DNA from: Desulfosporosinus lacus DSM 15449
GTDB lineage: Bacteria; Bacillota; Desulfitobacteriia; Desulfitobacteriales; Desulfitobacteriaceae
NCBI RefSeq assembly: GCF_900129935.1
Contig: NZ_FQXJ01000018.1
Span: forward strand, 45,552-109,551
Direction: 5' to 3'
DNA: 64,000 nucleotides
Numbering within the stretch: position 1 is the stretch's first letter; each line of letters begins with the position of its first letter. A program made the translations under genes and the position numbers. Positions 45,096 through 54,224 of the stretch are shown piece after piece. Under the pieces are notes generated by a model. The model was given only the letters and a program-made list of their open reading frames with translations, had not been told where the DNA came from and did no database searches.

Positions 45096-45557
45096 ATGGT
45101 TATTTTAGATCGGAAAGGTTTTTCAGGCATAGTTAAACATATCTTGGACCTGATTTTTTTAGGCGGAATTGGTATTTTCCTGAGCTTGCCATTTGCTTTG
45201 AAATGGTATTTAGGACTAATGTATACTCGAACGAGTGAAAATTATAATTTCTTATTAGGTTTTCTCTTCATAACAGGTATTTTGGCATTGGTGGTCGTCA
45301 ATGAAATAAGAAAGCTGTTAAAGAACTTAAATAAGAGAAATCCCTTTATTATAAATAATGTTCAGAGTCTCAACCGAATTGCTGTTTCATGTTTATTAAT
45401 CGCAGCTTGTTATGTTATTAAAATAATTTTTTACAATTCATTTCTAACTATTATTGTAACTATGGTTTTTATCATCACAGGATTTTTTTCGATTATCTTA
45501 GCGGAAGTTTTCCGACAGGCCGTTCTTGTGAAAGAAGAAAATGATTTGACAATATAA
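45096..45557 (+). CDS. DUF2975 membrane protein
   Basis: A 153-residue protein with four helices and the segment RKLLKNLNKRNPFIINNVQSLNRIAVSC, the hallmark of DUF2975. These proteins are usually encoded next to an Xre-type regulator, as here (13 bases). The ATG at 45096 has GGGGGA 9 bases upstream; earlier in-frame starts lack one. Function unknown. Confidence 0.85.
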   Translation: MVILDRKGFSGIVKHILDLIFLGGIGIFLSLPFALKWYLGLMYTRTSENYNFLLGFLFITGILALVVVNEIRKLLKNLNKRNPFIINNVQSLNRIAVSCLLIAACYVIKIIFYNSFLTIIVTMVFIITGFFSIILAEVFRQAVLVKEENDLTI

Positions 45558-45570
45558 TGGAGGCTAAGAT

Positions 45571-45786
45571 ATGTCAATTATCGTAAACTTGGACGTAATG
45601 ATGGCAAAACGAAAGATCAGCTCATCTGAACTGGCATCGAAAATAGACCTTACTCAAGCAAATTTATCAATTCTAAAAAATAATAAGGCAAAGGCAATTC
45701 GCTTCTCTACCCTTGAGGCAATCTGTAAAGCATTACATTGCCAACCAGGAGATATTTTGGCCTATGAAGAGGACGATACTGTATAA
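45571..45786 (+). CDS. Xre/Cro-type small regulator (YozG-like)
   Basis: A 71-residue HTH protein consisting almost only of the DNA-binding domain (KISSSELASKIDLTQANLSILKNNKAKAIRFSTLEAICKALHCQPGDIL). It is the standard partner of DUF2975 genes. Probably represses its own operon through the inverted repeat at 44993. Confidence 0.88.
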   Translation: MSIIVNLDVMMAKRKISSSELASKIDLTQANLSILKNNKAKAIRFSTLEAICKALHCQPGDILAYEEDDTV

Positions 45787-45816
45787 AGTAATGAATTTTT
45801 TGAAGGGGGTTAAATT

Positions 45817-47340
45817 ATGGAGGATTTAATGATAGTCCAAAACGAGGAGTCTAGCAAAACTAACGTAAAAAAGGAAGATCTGTACCTCTTAGCTTCTTCG
45901 GTCTTATTAGGCGTGATTTTTGACATTTTGTTTTATAAAAAACCGCTAGGGATTTCATACCCGCTTTTTGTTATTGCTTTTTATCTGGTTTTCTTAGGAA
46001 ATTTGCGACGGAAAATAACCTTTAAATACGATTTTGGTTGGTTTTTGAGTATCCCTATTATGGCATTGTCCTCAGCCTATTTTCTCTTTTCTAATCAGAT
46101 ATTTGCCGTGTTTAACTTCTTAATAATTCCGATTCTAATAATCGCGCAAACGATATTGATAAATGGGGAAAACAAATACAAATGGTTCGATACAAGGTTT
46201 CTTAGGGATATCCTTTATGGAATTTTTAATCGGGCCTTTGGCAACACTGCTAAACCATTTATAGTGGGATTAAGTTCTATGCGTATTAGAAAGAGCAATG
46301 AAAAGCATGATGTTGTAAAGAAGGTCCTGATCGGTTTAGCGATTTCTATTCCGCTTTTAATGATCGTCATTTCTCTCCTTACTGCAGCGGACCAAGTTTT
46401 CAAGCATCTCATCGATGAGGTATTAAGTTCCTTTGGCAGTATAAACTTGAGTGATTTTCCATTACAGGGATTGCTAGTGCTGCTAATTAGTATCATTGTA
46501 TTTAGCTATACATGGAGCTTTTTAAAATCCAATGCCAGTGTACAAACGCAGATACAGCAAGGGGCACTGGAAAACAACAGAACTATTTGGGATCCCATAA
46601 TCTCTATAACGATATTAAGTCTTATAAATTGTGTTTACTTAGTATTTATACTTATTCAGTTTGCCTATATGTTTGGAGCAATCAATAATGCTTTGCCACC
46701 GGATTTTACATATGCAGAGTATGCCAGAAGAGGTTTTTTCGAGTTATTAATGGTTACCTTGATCAACTTTACACTTTTGCTGAGCAGTCTTAAATTCACC
46801 AAAACAGATGGTAAATTAGCAGCTAGGACAGTACGTATTTTGCACTCTTTGCTTGTTCTCAGCACCATGGTCATACTTTCTTCGGCATTTTTAAGAATGT
46901 CACTCTATGAGGCGGCCTATGGGTATACATATTTAAGAGTTTTAACTCATAGCTTCATGATTTTCTTATTTATACTGTTTGTGATAGCCCTTTACAAAAT
47001 ATGGAATGAACATGTTTCTCTCCTCAAGCCTTATATCGTGATTGCTTTAATGGCGTATTTGATTCTTAATTTTGTGAACATTGATGTGTTGATAGCGAAA
47101 AATAATATTGAAAGGTATATTGAAACGGGTAAGCTGGATACTCACTATTTGAGGAACTTGTCGTATGACAGCATACCGGTGTTAGTAAAGCTCCTAGATG
47201 AGGAAAATACTCCTTCTGATCTCAAACAATATTTATCGGAACAGCAAAGTGAGTTAGCTAAAGATCAAGAGTGGCAGTCATTTAATTTGTCCAGACATAA
47301 AGCAAAAAAAGCGCTTACCCAAGATAACTATAATAACTAG
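45817..47340 (+). CDS. DUF4173-type polytopic membrane protein
   Basis: A 507-residue membrane protein with about ten to twelve helices. The start, LLASSVLLGVIFDILFYKKPLGISYPLF, and the later YAEYARRGFFELLMVTLINF match the DUF4173 family. A soluble C-terminal tail of about 80 residues follows. It completes a three-gene operon (DUF2975, Xre, DUF4173) closed by a strong hairpin. GGGGG precedes the ATG. Confidence 0.85.
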   Translation: MEDLMIVQNEESSKTNVKKEDLYLLASSVLLGVIFDILFYKKPLGISYPLFVIAFYLVFLGNLRRKITFKYDFGWFLSIPIMALSSAYFLFSNQIFAVFNFLIIPILIIAQTILINGENKYKWFDTRFLRDILYGIFNRAFGNTAKPFIVGLSSMRIRKSNEKHDVVKKVLIGLAISIPLLMIVISLLTAADQVFKHLIDEVLSSFGSINLSDFPLQGLLVLLISIIVFSYTWSFLKSNASVQTQIQQGALENNRTIWDPIISITILSLINCVYLVFILIQFAYMFGAINNALPPDFTYAEYARRGFFELLMVTLINFTLLLSSLKFTKTDGKLAARTVRILHSLLVLSTMVILSSAFLRMSLYEAAYGYTYLRVLTHSFMIFLFILFVIALYKIWNEHVSLLKPYIVIALMAYLILNFVNIDVLIAKNNIERYIETGKLDTHYLRNLSYDSIPVLVKLLDEENTPSDLKQYLSEQQSELAKDQEWQSFNLSRHKAKKALTQDNYNN

Positions 47341-47456
47341 ATGCAAGAAATTGTGCTAATGCCTTTCAAGAATTACGCTACTACACTATTGTTTTTATAG
47401 GATGGTTCTTGAATTAGCGTCATGGTTTCTGGAGTTAAAGGACCGGGGATTGATAA

Positions 47457-47508
47457 ATAACCGCTATGCCCTACACCGGATCAGCAAGGTGTGGGGTATA
47501 GCGGTTAT
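47457..47508 (+). terminator. Strong hairpin after DUF4173 gene
   Basis: 21-base arms (47457-47477 and 47488-47508) that pair throughout, allowing two G-T pairs, with a 10-base loop. It lies between two convergent genes and may serve both. Confidence 0.8.
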
Positions 47509-47543
47509 AGCAAGATTATTTCCTGGATTCAAGTAGCTATATT

Positions 47544-47747
47544 TTATTTCTTCTTATTTCCGCGTGTTCTTGTTATAAAAATGAAAAATAGACCGACGAG
47601 GATATAGATGGCTCCTTGACTTGGTCGCTGAGTTGCAAGATAGTAACTTCCGGCAAGAATAAAGGCGATTGATGCAATGTAATCCCAGATATTTTTGATT
47701 GACTTCTTTTTTTGTGTGTTTTTCATACTTTTTTGGGGTTTATTCAT
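47544..47747 (-). CDS. Small two-helix membrane protein
   Basis: A 67-residue protein: very basic N-terminus (KSMKNTQKKKSIKN), two hydrophobic helices (about 25-42 and 45-60), and a basic end. GGGAG lies 6 bases before the ATG. Coding appears real. No family recognised. Confidence 0.6.
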   Translation of the reverse strand: MNKPQKSMKNTQKKKSIKNIWDYIASIAFILAGSYYLATQRPSQGAIYILVGLFFIFITRTRGNKKK

Positions 47748-47997
47748 GGTGCTCCCTCACTTTATCGTTTTTGATTTATTTCGTTAGTTTAAAGATCCAA
47801 AAGGTTTTCCTTAAGAAATGAATGAACTTACTTGAAGATTATCATGAATAAGTATGATTAGCTAGATTTTTCCGAATATCATACTTCTAAGAAAGCATGA
47901 TATTCTGTGTTAACTAACTGAAGAAAAATTCATGGGCAGATCCATGTGTATGCTGTAGGTGGTATTTATTGACATGGATTGGGATGTTAGTATATGA

Positions 47998-48051
47998 TTC
48001 AGGAAACTTTCAGCTTTTCTTCAGTTTTAATTCAACCTAGTATTACATAAT
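47998..48051 (+). promoter_or_regulatory. 11-bp-repeat promoter I (response regulator/kinase operon)
   Basis: TTCAG at 47998, 48009 and 48020 and TTCAA at 48031, exactly 11 bases apart; CATAAT (48046-48051) begins 15 bases after the start of the last repeat. There is no good -35 box, so an OmpR-type activator probably binds the repeats. This is one of four sites with identical geometry (others at 51647, 54964 and 59657). Confidence 0.8.
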
Positions 48052-48165
48052 TAGGCTTAAGCTAAGAAAATGAGTTAGACACCAGCAGAAGACAAATGAT
48101 TTTGCTAGAGCGCTATAACATGATAAAGTTAGTTTTTGAAGTATTGTAAAGGAGCCCAAAGGATT

Positions 48166-48846
48166 ATGCAGAAATTAAAAGGAATTAAACTATTGCTAGT
48201 CGATGATGAACCGAATATTTTACAATTTTTAGAGATGGGTCTTCAAGAGGAAGGGTTTGAGGTACAAACGGCTCAAGATGGGATGACAGCGGTAACGCTC
48301 GCTAAGCAATTTCAGCCCCATCTAATTATTCTGGATGTCATGATGCCAGGCATGGACGGATTTGAAGTATGTCGAATGCTCAAGAAAACCGAGAATGTCG
48401 CCATTATTATGCTGACAGCTAAAGACGAAGTAGATGACCGAGTGAAAGGACTAACGCTCGGTGCTGATGACTATATGATGAAACCCTTTAGCTTTGAGGA
48501 ATTGCTGGCACGTATTCAGGCTAGAATACGAAATCAATTCCCTAATCTTATAGGAGAGGTTGAGCTGGGAGCTTTCCGAATTGACGATAGGCGCAAAGAA
48601 ATCCTTTACGAACAAAGGGTGTTAGAACTCTCAACCACCGAGTATGAGCTGCTTAAATTTTTAGTGCTTAATCACGGCTTGGTCTTAAGCAAAGCGAAAA
48701 TTTTAGATAAAGTATGGGGTTATGACTTTGGCGGGGATGAAAATATCGTAGAGGTGTATATTCGGTCGCTCAGGGAAAAATTAAATGATAAAGATCATCG
48801 TTTAATTCGTACCTTGCGCGGGGCGGGATATCGGGTTGACCTGTAA
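48166..48846 (+). CDS. OmpR-family response regulator
   Basis: A 226-residue regulator. The receiver has DDEPN, the phospho-acceptor in LIILDVMMPGMDG, TAKDE and MKPFSFEE; the winged helix (about 128-226) has ELSTTEYELLKFL and VEVYIRSLREKL. ATG at 48166 with AAAGGA close upstream; one base of its stop overlaps the kinase ATG. All receiver residues are intact, making it the best candidate to bind the 11-bp TTCAG repeats, including those in its own promoter (inference). Confidence 0.9.
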   Translation: MQKLKGIKLLLVDDEPNILQFLEMGLQEEGFEVQTAQDGMTAVTLAKQFQPHLIILDVMMPGMDGFEVCRMLKKTENVAIIMLTAKDEVDDRVKGLTLGADDYMMKPFSFEELLARIQARIRNQFPNLIGEVELGAFRIDDRRKEILYEQRVLELSTTEYELLKFLVLNHGLVLSKAKILDKVWGYDFGGDENIVEVYIRSLREKLNDKDHRLIRTLRGAGYRVDL

Positions 48847-50342
48847 TGAAAACAAACTCACTTCGCTTTAAGCTCTTATCTCGTTCGTTATTGCTTATGG
48901 CTGGGTTGTTGGTGATCATCGGCTTGTTTCAATATGTCTTCATGCAAGATTTTTTATATCGAAATAAAGCATTGAGTGTGCAAAGTCAGATTCTAGCAAT
49001 TCCTCCTGATGCCTGGGAGAGATTAGCGTGGGATATTAAAGATGAGGGCCCTGATAAAATGACTGGTAATGCATTGGGAGATGCTTTGGGTGACAGACAA
49101 TTTGGTAACGGCCATGGTCGTACTCCCTTTTTCTTCTTGCAAGACTCCACAATTGCCTTCTATGATACGTACGGAACCTTATCGGTCCTTTCGAATTCTT
49201 CTATTGATGGTCAAGCCCCTCCTAAGCTGGATGAAAAAGATTATCAAGATGCCCTGCGTTCCAAACATGAAGTGACATTTAAAGTCATAGAACAAGCAAC
49301 GTCAAACGAGCAATTGATCGTTCTTCAGCCAATGAAGATTAGAGATCAATTGCTGGGAGTAGTTCAAGTTAGTTTAGAGACAAAACCTTTAAGAGATATT
49401 TTAACTCGGCAATTATTAACGTTTTTATTGATCTCCTTGCTTGCTCTAATAGGAGGTTTGTTAGCATTTATTTCTGTGCTTAGAAAAACGTTGGTTCCTT
49501 TGTCTAAAATGGTGGAGACGGTGGAACAAATCGACGCCGGAAATCTTGCTGTACGTTTACCGAGTGATCAAGGTCAAGAAGAAATTGACAGATTGGCAGA
49601 CTCGTTTAATGGAATGCTTGAAAGACTGGAAACGTCTTTTGAAGCGGAAAAAGAGGCAAAAGAACGGATGCGGCAGTTTGTTGCCGATGCTTCTCATGAG
49701 CTTCGTACTCCTTTGACTTCGATTCACGGATTTTTAGAGGTGTTGCTTCGTGGGGCTATGAACCAGCCGGATAAGTTGAACAGATCTCTGACAAGCATGT
49801 ATACAGAATCTGAACGGATGAAAAAGTTAATTCAAGATTTGCTTCAGCTTGCTAAGTTAGATCGCTCACCAAACGTCCAACTAATTGAGGGAGAACTGGA
49901 CGAGATTATTAAGGGCATGGCACCGCAATTAAGGTTATTAGCGGGGAATCGCAAAGTCAGTCTAAAACTTACTTCAAATTTGAGATGTCGCTTTGATGAA
50001 GATAAAATGAAACAAGTTATCTTGAATCTTTTTCATAATGCCGTACAGCATACTGATCCTGAACAAGGAGATATCCAAGTTACTTTGGAGAATGCTTCGG
50101 GCGGCGTGGAGTTAAGTGTAAGAGATAACGGTTCAGGCATACCCTCAGAGCATTTGCCTAAATTATTTGACCGTTTTTATCGAAGTGATTCTTCTAGGAC
50201 TCGCAAATATGGAGGAGCCGGATTAGGGCTTGCTATTACTAAATCACTTGTGGAGCTTCATGGAGGTGCGATTCGAGTGGAAAGTTTTGCGGAGGGTGGA
50301 ACCGCATTTTATGTATGGTTTCCACAGCCTTGTCCCGAATAA
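48846..50342 (+). CDS. Sensor histidine kinase with HAMP domain
   Basis: A 498-residue kinase: helix (about 12-30), about 150-residue extracytoplasmic sensor, helix (about 185-207), HAMP (ending ERLETSFEAEKEAKERMRQ), HisKA with DASHELRTPLTS, and HATPase with LNLFHNAVQHT, HLPKLFDRFYRSDSSRTRK and GGAGLGLAITKSLV. Translationally coupled to its regulator. Signal unknown. Confidence 0.9.
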   Translation: MKTNSLRFKLLSRSLLLMAGLLVIIGLFQYVFMQDFLYRNKALSVQSQILAIPPDAWERLAWDIKDEGPDKMTGNALGDALGDRQFGNGHGRTPFFFLQDSTIAFYDTYGTLSVLSNSSIDGQAPPKLDEKDYQDALRSKHEVTFKVIEQATSNEQLIVLQPMKIRDQLLGVVQVSLETKPLRDILTRQLLTFLLISLLALIGGLLAFISVLRKTLVPLSKMVETVEQIDAGNLAVRLPSDQGQEEIDRLADSFNGMLERLETSFEAEKEAKERMRQFVADASHELRTPLTSIHGFLEVLLRGAMNQPDKLNRSLTSMYTESERMKKLIQDLLQLAKLDRSPNVQLIEGELDEIIKGMAPQLRLLAGNRKVSLKLTSNLRCRFDEDKMKQVILNLFHNAVQHTDPEQGDIQVTLENASGGVELSVRDNGSGIPSEHLPKLFDRFYRSDSSRTRKYGGAGLGLAITKSLVELHGGAIRVESFAEGGTAFYVWFPQPCPE

Positions 50343-50366
50343 CGTCCTTAATACTTGTCAAGAAAC

Positions 50367-50490
50367 CACAAAAGGTAGCCGTGCAAATAGCATAGCTACC
50401 TTTTGTGATTTTACTAACCTTAACCAGCCTTGATTGAATCATGGCACCGACTATATCTCGAACGTCCTGGTTTGAGATATAGTCGGTGCC
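50367..50490. terminator. Pair of hairpins between convergent operons
   Basis: Two perfect inverted repeats: 13-bp arms at 50367-50379/50395-50407, and 17-bp arms at 50443-50459/50474-50490. They separate the kinase gene from the reverse-strand galE and probably act one in each direction. Confidence 0.8.
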
Positions 50491-50522
50491 TTTAGCTTTG
50501 CGTCAGGCAAGTTTTCATATGA

Positions 50523-51515
50523 CTATTTCTCATATCCATTAGGATGGCTCAGGTGCCAAGCCCAGGCGCTCTCTAAGATTTGTTCCAGGGAACTGTGCTG
50601 TGGGCTCCAGCCTAAAAGAGTATTAATTTTATCGACTTTTGCTACAAGCCTATCAGGGTCTCCTGGACGGCGAGGGGATTCCACCACCGGAATCGTTCGA
50701 GCTGTAACTCGGCGGGCAGTTTCTATGACCTCTCTAACACTAAACCCTGAACCGGTACCAACATTATAAACGCCGCTTTGAGTCCCTTTTCCCAACGCTT
50801 CTAGCGCTAGTATATGAGCCTTTGCTAAATCGAGGACGTGAATATAATCTCTGATACACGTCCCATCGGGGGTAGAATAGTCTGTACCAAAGATGTTTAT
50901 TCCCGGTCGTTGCCCCAGAGCCGCCTTTAAGATTAAAGGAATAAGATGAGTTTCAGGCATATGGTCTTCTCCCAGAGAACCGTCCAAAGCTGCTCCGGCA
51001 GCATTAAAATAGCGCAGAGCAATCCACTCAAGACCATAGGCTTTCTCTAACCAAGAAAAAGACTGTTCAATCATGAGTTTAGAAAAACCGTAAGGGTTAA
51101 TCGGTATAGTAGGTGCACTTTCTGGAATTGGAATTTCTTCAGGAATCCCATAGGTTGCCGCCGTAGACGAGAATATCAGTCGTTTCACTCCGGATTCGAG
51201 GAGTGTGCTTACAAAGCGGTTGGTCTTGGCAGTATTTTCTTCAAAATAAAGGTCAGGTTTTTCTGCGGATTCCCCAACCAAACTCCGAGCAGCAAAATGG
51301 ATAACAGCACTGACGTGCTCTTGCTCTACTATTTTTCGCACTAGAAGTGAATCTGCGATGTCTCCCTGGAAAAAGGGAACATTGCTTGCAACCGATTGCC
51401 GATGCCCTGTCACTAAATTATCAAGAACAACGGGTTTGTAACCCTGCTCTAACAATGTCTTAACAGTATGGCTGCCGATATACCCAGCCCCGCCGGATAC
51501 CAGAATGGACTCCAT
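50523..51515 (-). CDS. galE: UDP-glucose 4-epimerase GalE
   Basis: A 330-residue extended SDR enzyme interconverting UDP-glucose and UDP-galactose (or the GlcNAc forms). The NAD-binding motif GGAGYIGSHT opens it, and the catalytic SSTAATYG (Ser/Thr) and YGFSKLMIE (Tyr-x3-Lys) are present. ATG 51515 has GAGGGG upstream; a longer form lacks a site. It diverges from the PepSY-type operon across a repeat-containing promoter region. Confidence 0.93.
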   Translation of the reverse strand: MESILVSGGAGYIGSHTVKTLLEQGYKPVVLDNLVTGHRQSVASNVPFFQGDIADSLLVRKIVEQEHVSAVIHFAARSLVGESAEKPDLYFEENTAKTNRFVSTLLESGVKRLIFSSTAATYGIPEEIPIPESAPTIPINPYGFSKLMIEQSFSWLEKAYGLEWIALRYFNAAGAALDGSLGEDHMPETHLIPLILKAALGQRPGINIFGTDYSTPDGTCIRDYIHVLDLAKAHILALEALGKGTQSGVYNVGTGSGFSVREVIETARRVTARTIPVVESPRRPGDPDRLVAKVDKINTLLGWSPQHSSLEQILESAWAWHLSHPNGYEK

Positions 51516-51646
51516 AAAAACCCCTCTTCTCATAACTAGCTTTCCTAGTAATACTAGAGTATTGCTGAATGATTATGAACATTATAGCACTTCGCAAGAA
51601 ATCTAGGAACCAAAGAAATCTAAATGTTATGGATTGAATGAGCCAT

Positions 51647-51722
51647 TTCAGCTGATTTTCAGGAAACACTCAAGCAACATTCAGGTGGCATTTAGGTAAG
51701 ATTCAGGAGCGGGATTTATAGT
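51647..51722 (+). promoter_or_regulatory. 11-bp-repeat promoter II (PepSY operon), six repeats
   Basis: TTCAG or near matches at 51647, 51658, 51669 (CTCAA), 51680, 51691 (TTTAG) and 51702, spaced exactly 11 bases over 60 bases; TATAGT (51717-51722) starts 15 bases after the last repeat begins. It is the longest of the four arrays and lies between galE and the PepSY-type gene. Confidence 0.85.
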
Positions 51723-51784
51723 AATACCGGGTGGTGGCTTATTAATTTTTGTTTAAAAGTTTAATGAAATGAGGGAAAGCAATA

Positions 51785-52276
51785 GTGTTTCGTAAAATGC
51801 GCAATTTACACTTATGGATCGGATTAATCACTTCAATCATTATTCTCATGGAAGCTGTAACCGGGTTAATGCTGGCTCATCCTTCTCTGATGGGAATGGA
51901 ATCAAGAGCCCCAATTATCGAAGGGAATTCTAGGACCACTTCTTCAGATGATGATAGTATATCAACTTCAGATCAAGGTCAGATAACAGCAAATCAGAGT
52001 TCGTCAAGTCAGAATTCTGCGGGCTCTAATGCACTAAGTTCTAGTCTGGAAGGGAAAACTCAATCCGAAACGATTGATCTGAGACGCGGAGGTTCAAGAA
52101 ATCAAGAAGCAGATAATAGTCTAATGGGCCTCGTGAAAGGGTTGCATGAAGGTAAACTTGGTAATCTCAACATCACATGGGTGATAGATCTAGCAGCGAT
52201 TAGTATGATCGTCCTGACCATTTCGGGGATGTATCTTTCCATTAGAATTTTGAGGAGGCAAAGGAAATCAGATTAA
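51785..52276 (+). CDS. PepSY-associated TM-type membrane protein
   Basis: A 163-residue protein: first helix after MFRKMRNLHLWIGLITSIIILMEAVTGLML, a 90-residue Ser/Asn/Gln-rich outer segment of low complexity, and a second helix (about 132-153) with a basic end. The RNLHLWIG start is typical of PepSY-associated TM proteins. GTG start at 51785 after GAGGGAAA. First gene of a probable operon with the lipoprotein at 52628 and the repeat protein at 53332. Confidence 0.7.
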   Translation: MFRKMRNLHLWIGLITSIIILMEAVTGLMLAHPSLMGMESRAPIIEGNSRTTSSDDDSISTSDQGQITANQSSSSQNSAGSNALSSSLEGKTQSETIDLRRGGSRNQEADNSLMGLVKGLHEGKLGNLNITWVIDLAAISMIVLTISGMYLSIRILRRQRKSD

Positions 52277-52627
52277 CGAGGATTCATCAACAACATAACA
52301 CATAGAAATTTCAACAAATTAATCAGGCAAAAATCAGTGAAGAGTTGGATGAAAGCTATGGTTTCAGGTCTGATGACTGCCATAGCATTGTGATGCCTTT
52401 TTCCCTAAATAAGAATGGGTTTTGGATATTCGAACTCTTTGCCAGTACTCTTGGGGAATATCCCTATGCTTCGCTCAATGATCTGTTGTTCGTATACCTG
52501 CTTAAGGTTTTATACGATTTGTCAGAGGAAGGAGGGTTTCGATCAATAGGAGGACGGATCTTGATAAACGTACTTGATTATCAATAACTTTATATGCCTT
52601 TCTAAGGATAAAAGGAGGAAATTTTCT

Positions 52628-53221
52628 ATGATGAATTTAAGTCAAGTAAAAAAAACAACTAGAAAGCCCTGGCTAGTCGTCGGTATATTATTATCATTAT
52701 CCGTATTTGGAGTAGGTGGCTGTGGAACAAAAGCAGTGACCTCTTCACCTGACACATCATCAATACAATCATCAACTTCCTCAGCTGATGGAGCTGCAAC
52801 ACAGGATACAACATCTAGTCAAGAAAATCAGAGTCAGAATGACCAAAAACCAGCACTCAATCCCGCCATAGAAGCCACAATGAGCATACGACTTCTCCAA
52901 GAAAACCAGCAAATGGTTCTGTCGAGCGATCAGAAAAACAGTATCAAACCGATTCTGCAGCTTTTAATTGATACTAGCAATCCAAGTCAAGAATTCCTCC
53001 AACAAAAAGCCGATGCCATCAACGCAGTCTTCACTGAGCAGCAAAAGACTTTTTTAAGTACTAATACTAAGAAAGGAAATCCGAACGGTAAGAGCCCAGA
53101 TGGTACGACTCAAGTAAAAGATCGAGAAAAGGTTCAAAGCGGTGCACCAACTGGCAATCAACCTGCTCCTGCAGGCCAATCCCAAGATATATTTACACAA
53201 GTTCTTGCTTCTTTAACATAA
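52628..53221 (+). CDS. Putative lipoprotein, Ser/Gln-rich
   Basis: A 197-residue secreted protein with a signal peptide and lipobox-like FGVGGC, then a long Ser/Thr/Gln-rich linker and a helical segment (about 75-150) containing LSSDQKNSIKPIL...INAVFTEQQKTFL. GGAGG lies 9 bases before the ATG. Function unknown; probably exported and regulated together with its neighbours by the 51647 promoter. Confidence 0.7.
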   Translation: MMNLSQVKKTTRKPWLVVGILLSLSVFGVGGCGTKAVTSSPDTSSIQSSTSSADGAATQDTTSSQENQSQNDQKPALNPAIEATMSIRLLQENQQMVLSSDQKNSIKPILQLLIDTSNPSQEFLQQKADAINAVFTEQQKTFLSTNTKKGNPNGKSPDGTTQVKDREKVQSGAPTGNQPAPAGQSQDIFTQVLASLT

Positions 53222-53331
53222 TTCTGAGGAAAATCTTGAATTTCAAAGACAACTCAAAGCTTTAAGGTCGATAAATACTACGTAGGAAGATAATCCAAGA
53301 AACAAATATTTAAGAAGAAGGGAGTTTATTA

Positions 53332-53988
53332 ATGAGTATTTCAGCAATAAGTAGTACTAGCACTACCCAAAGCCTTAGCGACATTTTAGAGGCCCAATTA
53401 CGTGCAAAGCAACGTCGTCAAGCTATGGAGAAGCAGAGTAGTACTGTCTCGACTCTAGATAGTGCTGAGTTTAGTCTGGAAGCTCTGCAAGCTGCAAAAG
53501 ATTCCAAGATCAATCCATTGGATAGCTTGGTCTCTGATGGAACAATTACTGAGGATCAGGAAGATATTATTGCCAGTACTCTTCAAGCTGCTATGCAGCA
53601 ACACTTTGCTAATCAGTCCCAAACTGACACAATAAGTGACAACTCAAAGACCGATCCTTTGGCCGGCTTAGTCTCAAGCGGCACAATTACTCAAGATCAG
53701 GCAGATGCAATAAAAGAGGCGTTGGAAGAAGCTCGAAAGTCGCAATCTGAGAAGATCCCTAAGACAGATCCTTTGGATAGCTTGTTGACTAGCGGAACTA
53801 TTACGCAGGACCAAAAGGATGCCATTGAAGAGGCGCTCAAAGCAGCTATAGAGTCCCAAGCCAATGTAGAAAGATCTGAGCAGACCGATCCTTTAGCCAG
53901 TCTGATCAGAGGTGGAATCATTACCCAAGACCAAGGTAATACGATTATGGCTACGTTTGAAACAGCTAGACAGGCTTATCAGCGTTAG
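53332..53988 (+). CDS. Protein with four 'DPL-x-S/G-TIT-DQ' repeats
   Basis: A 218-residue, signal-less acidic protein. Four units of about 30-40 residues follow the pattern (T/N)DPL..L(V/I/L)..G.ITQDQ.(D/N).I..(A/L)...: around residues 61, 104, 143 and 184. Each unit reads as a short loop followed by a helix, loosely like an EF-hand or a dimerisation module. A Ser-rich N-terminus precedes. No family recognised. Best Shine-Dalgarno is GGGAG, 9 bases before the ATG. Confidence 0.72.
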   Translation: MSISAISSTSTTQSLSDILEAQLRAKQRRQAMEKQSSTVSTLDSAEFSLEALQAAKDSKINPLDSLVSDGTITEDQEDIIASTLQAAMQQHFANQSQTDTISDNSKTDPLAGLVSSGTITQDQADAIKEALEEARKSQSEKIPKTDPLDSLLTSGTITQDQKDAIEEALKAAIESQANVERSEQTDPLASLIRGGIITQDQGNTIMATFETARQAYQR

Positions 53989-54057
53989 GCGCAGATAAAA
54001 CGTTAGCATAAGAGAAGGGGCTGCTTTAAAGGTAGCCTTAAAAAGAAGCATAATAAA

Positions 54058-54086
54058 ACAAGCCTGTCCAGTTTGGATGGGCTTGT
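54058..54086 (+). terminator. Hairpin after repeat-protein gene
   Basis: ACAAGCC...GGCTTGT stem extended by a second short GTCCA/TGGAT pairing, about 70 bases after the stop, between convergent genes. Confidence 0.6.
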
Positions 54087-54224
54087 ATGGTTGTGGGCTT
54101 ATTGTCACTAGGTAAACTTTTGGGTACAACCCGTTTTTCACATGTGGAGATGCTTCATCATGATCGTCTGTCTCAAAATAGAATCTCGATTCCTATGAAG
54201 AGGAGTCTTTTTTGTTTTTAATAG

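Noticed and set aside
52345..52587. 80-codon open frame between the PepSY and lipoprotein genes
   Set aside because: No Shine-Dalgarno, no recognisable domain, and it extends almost to the lipoprotein's leader; treated as intergenic.
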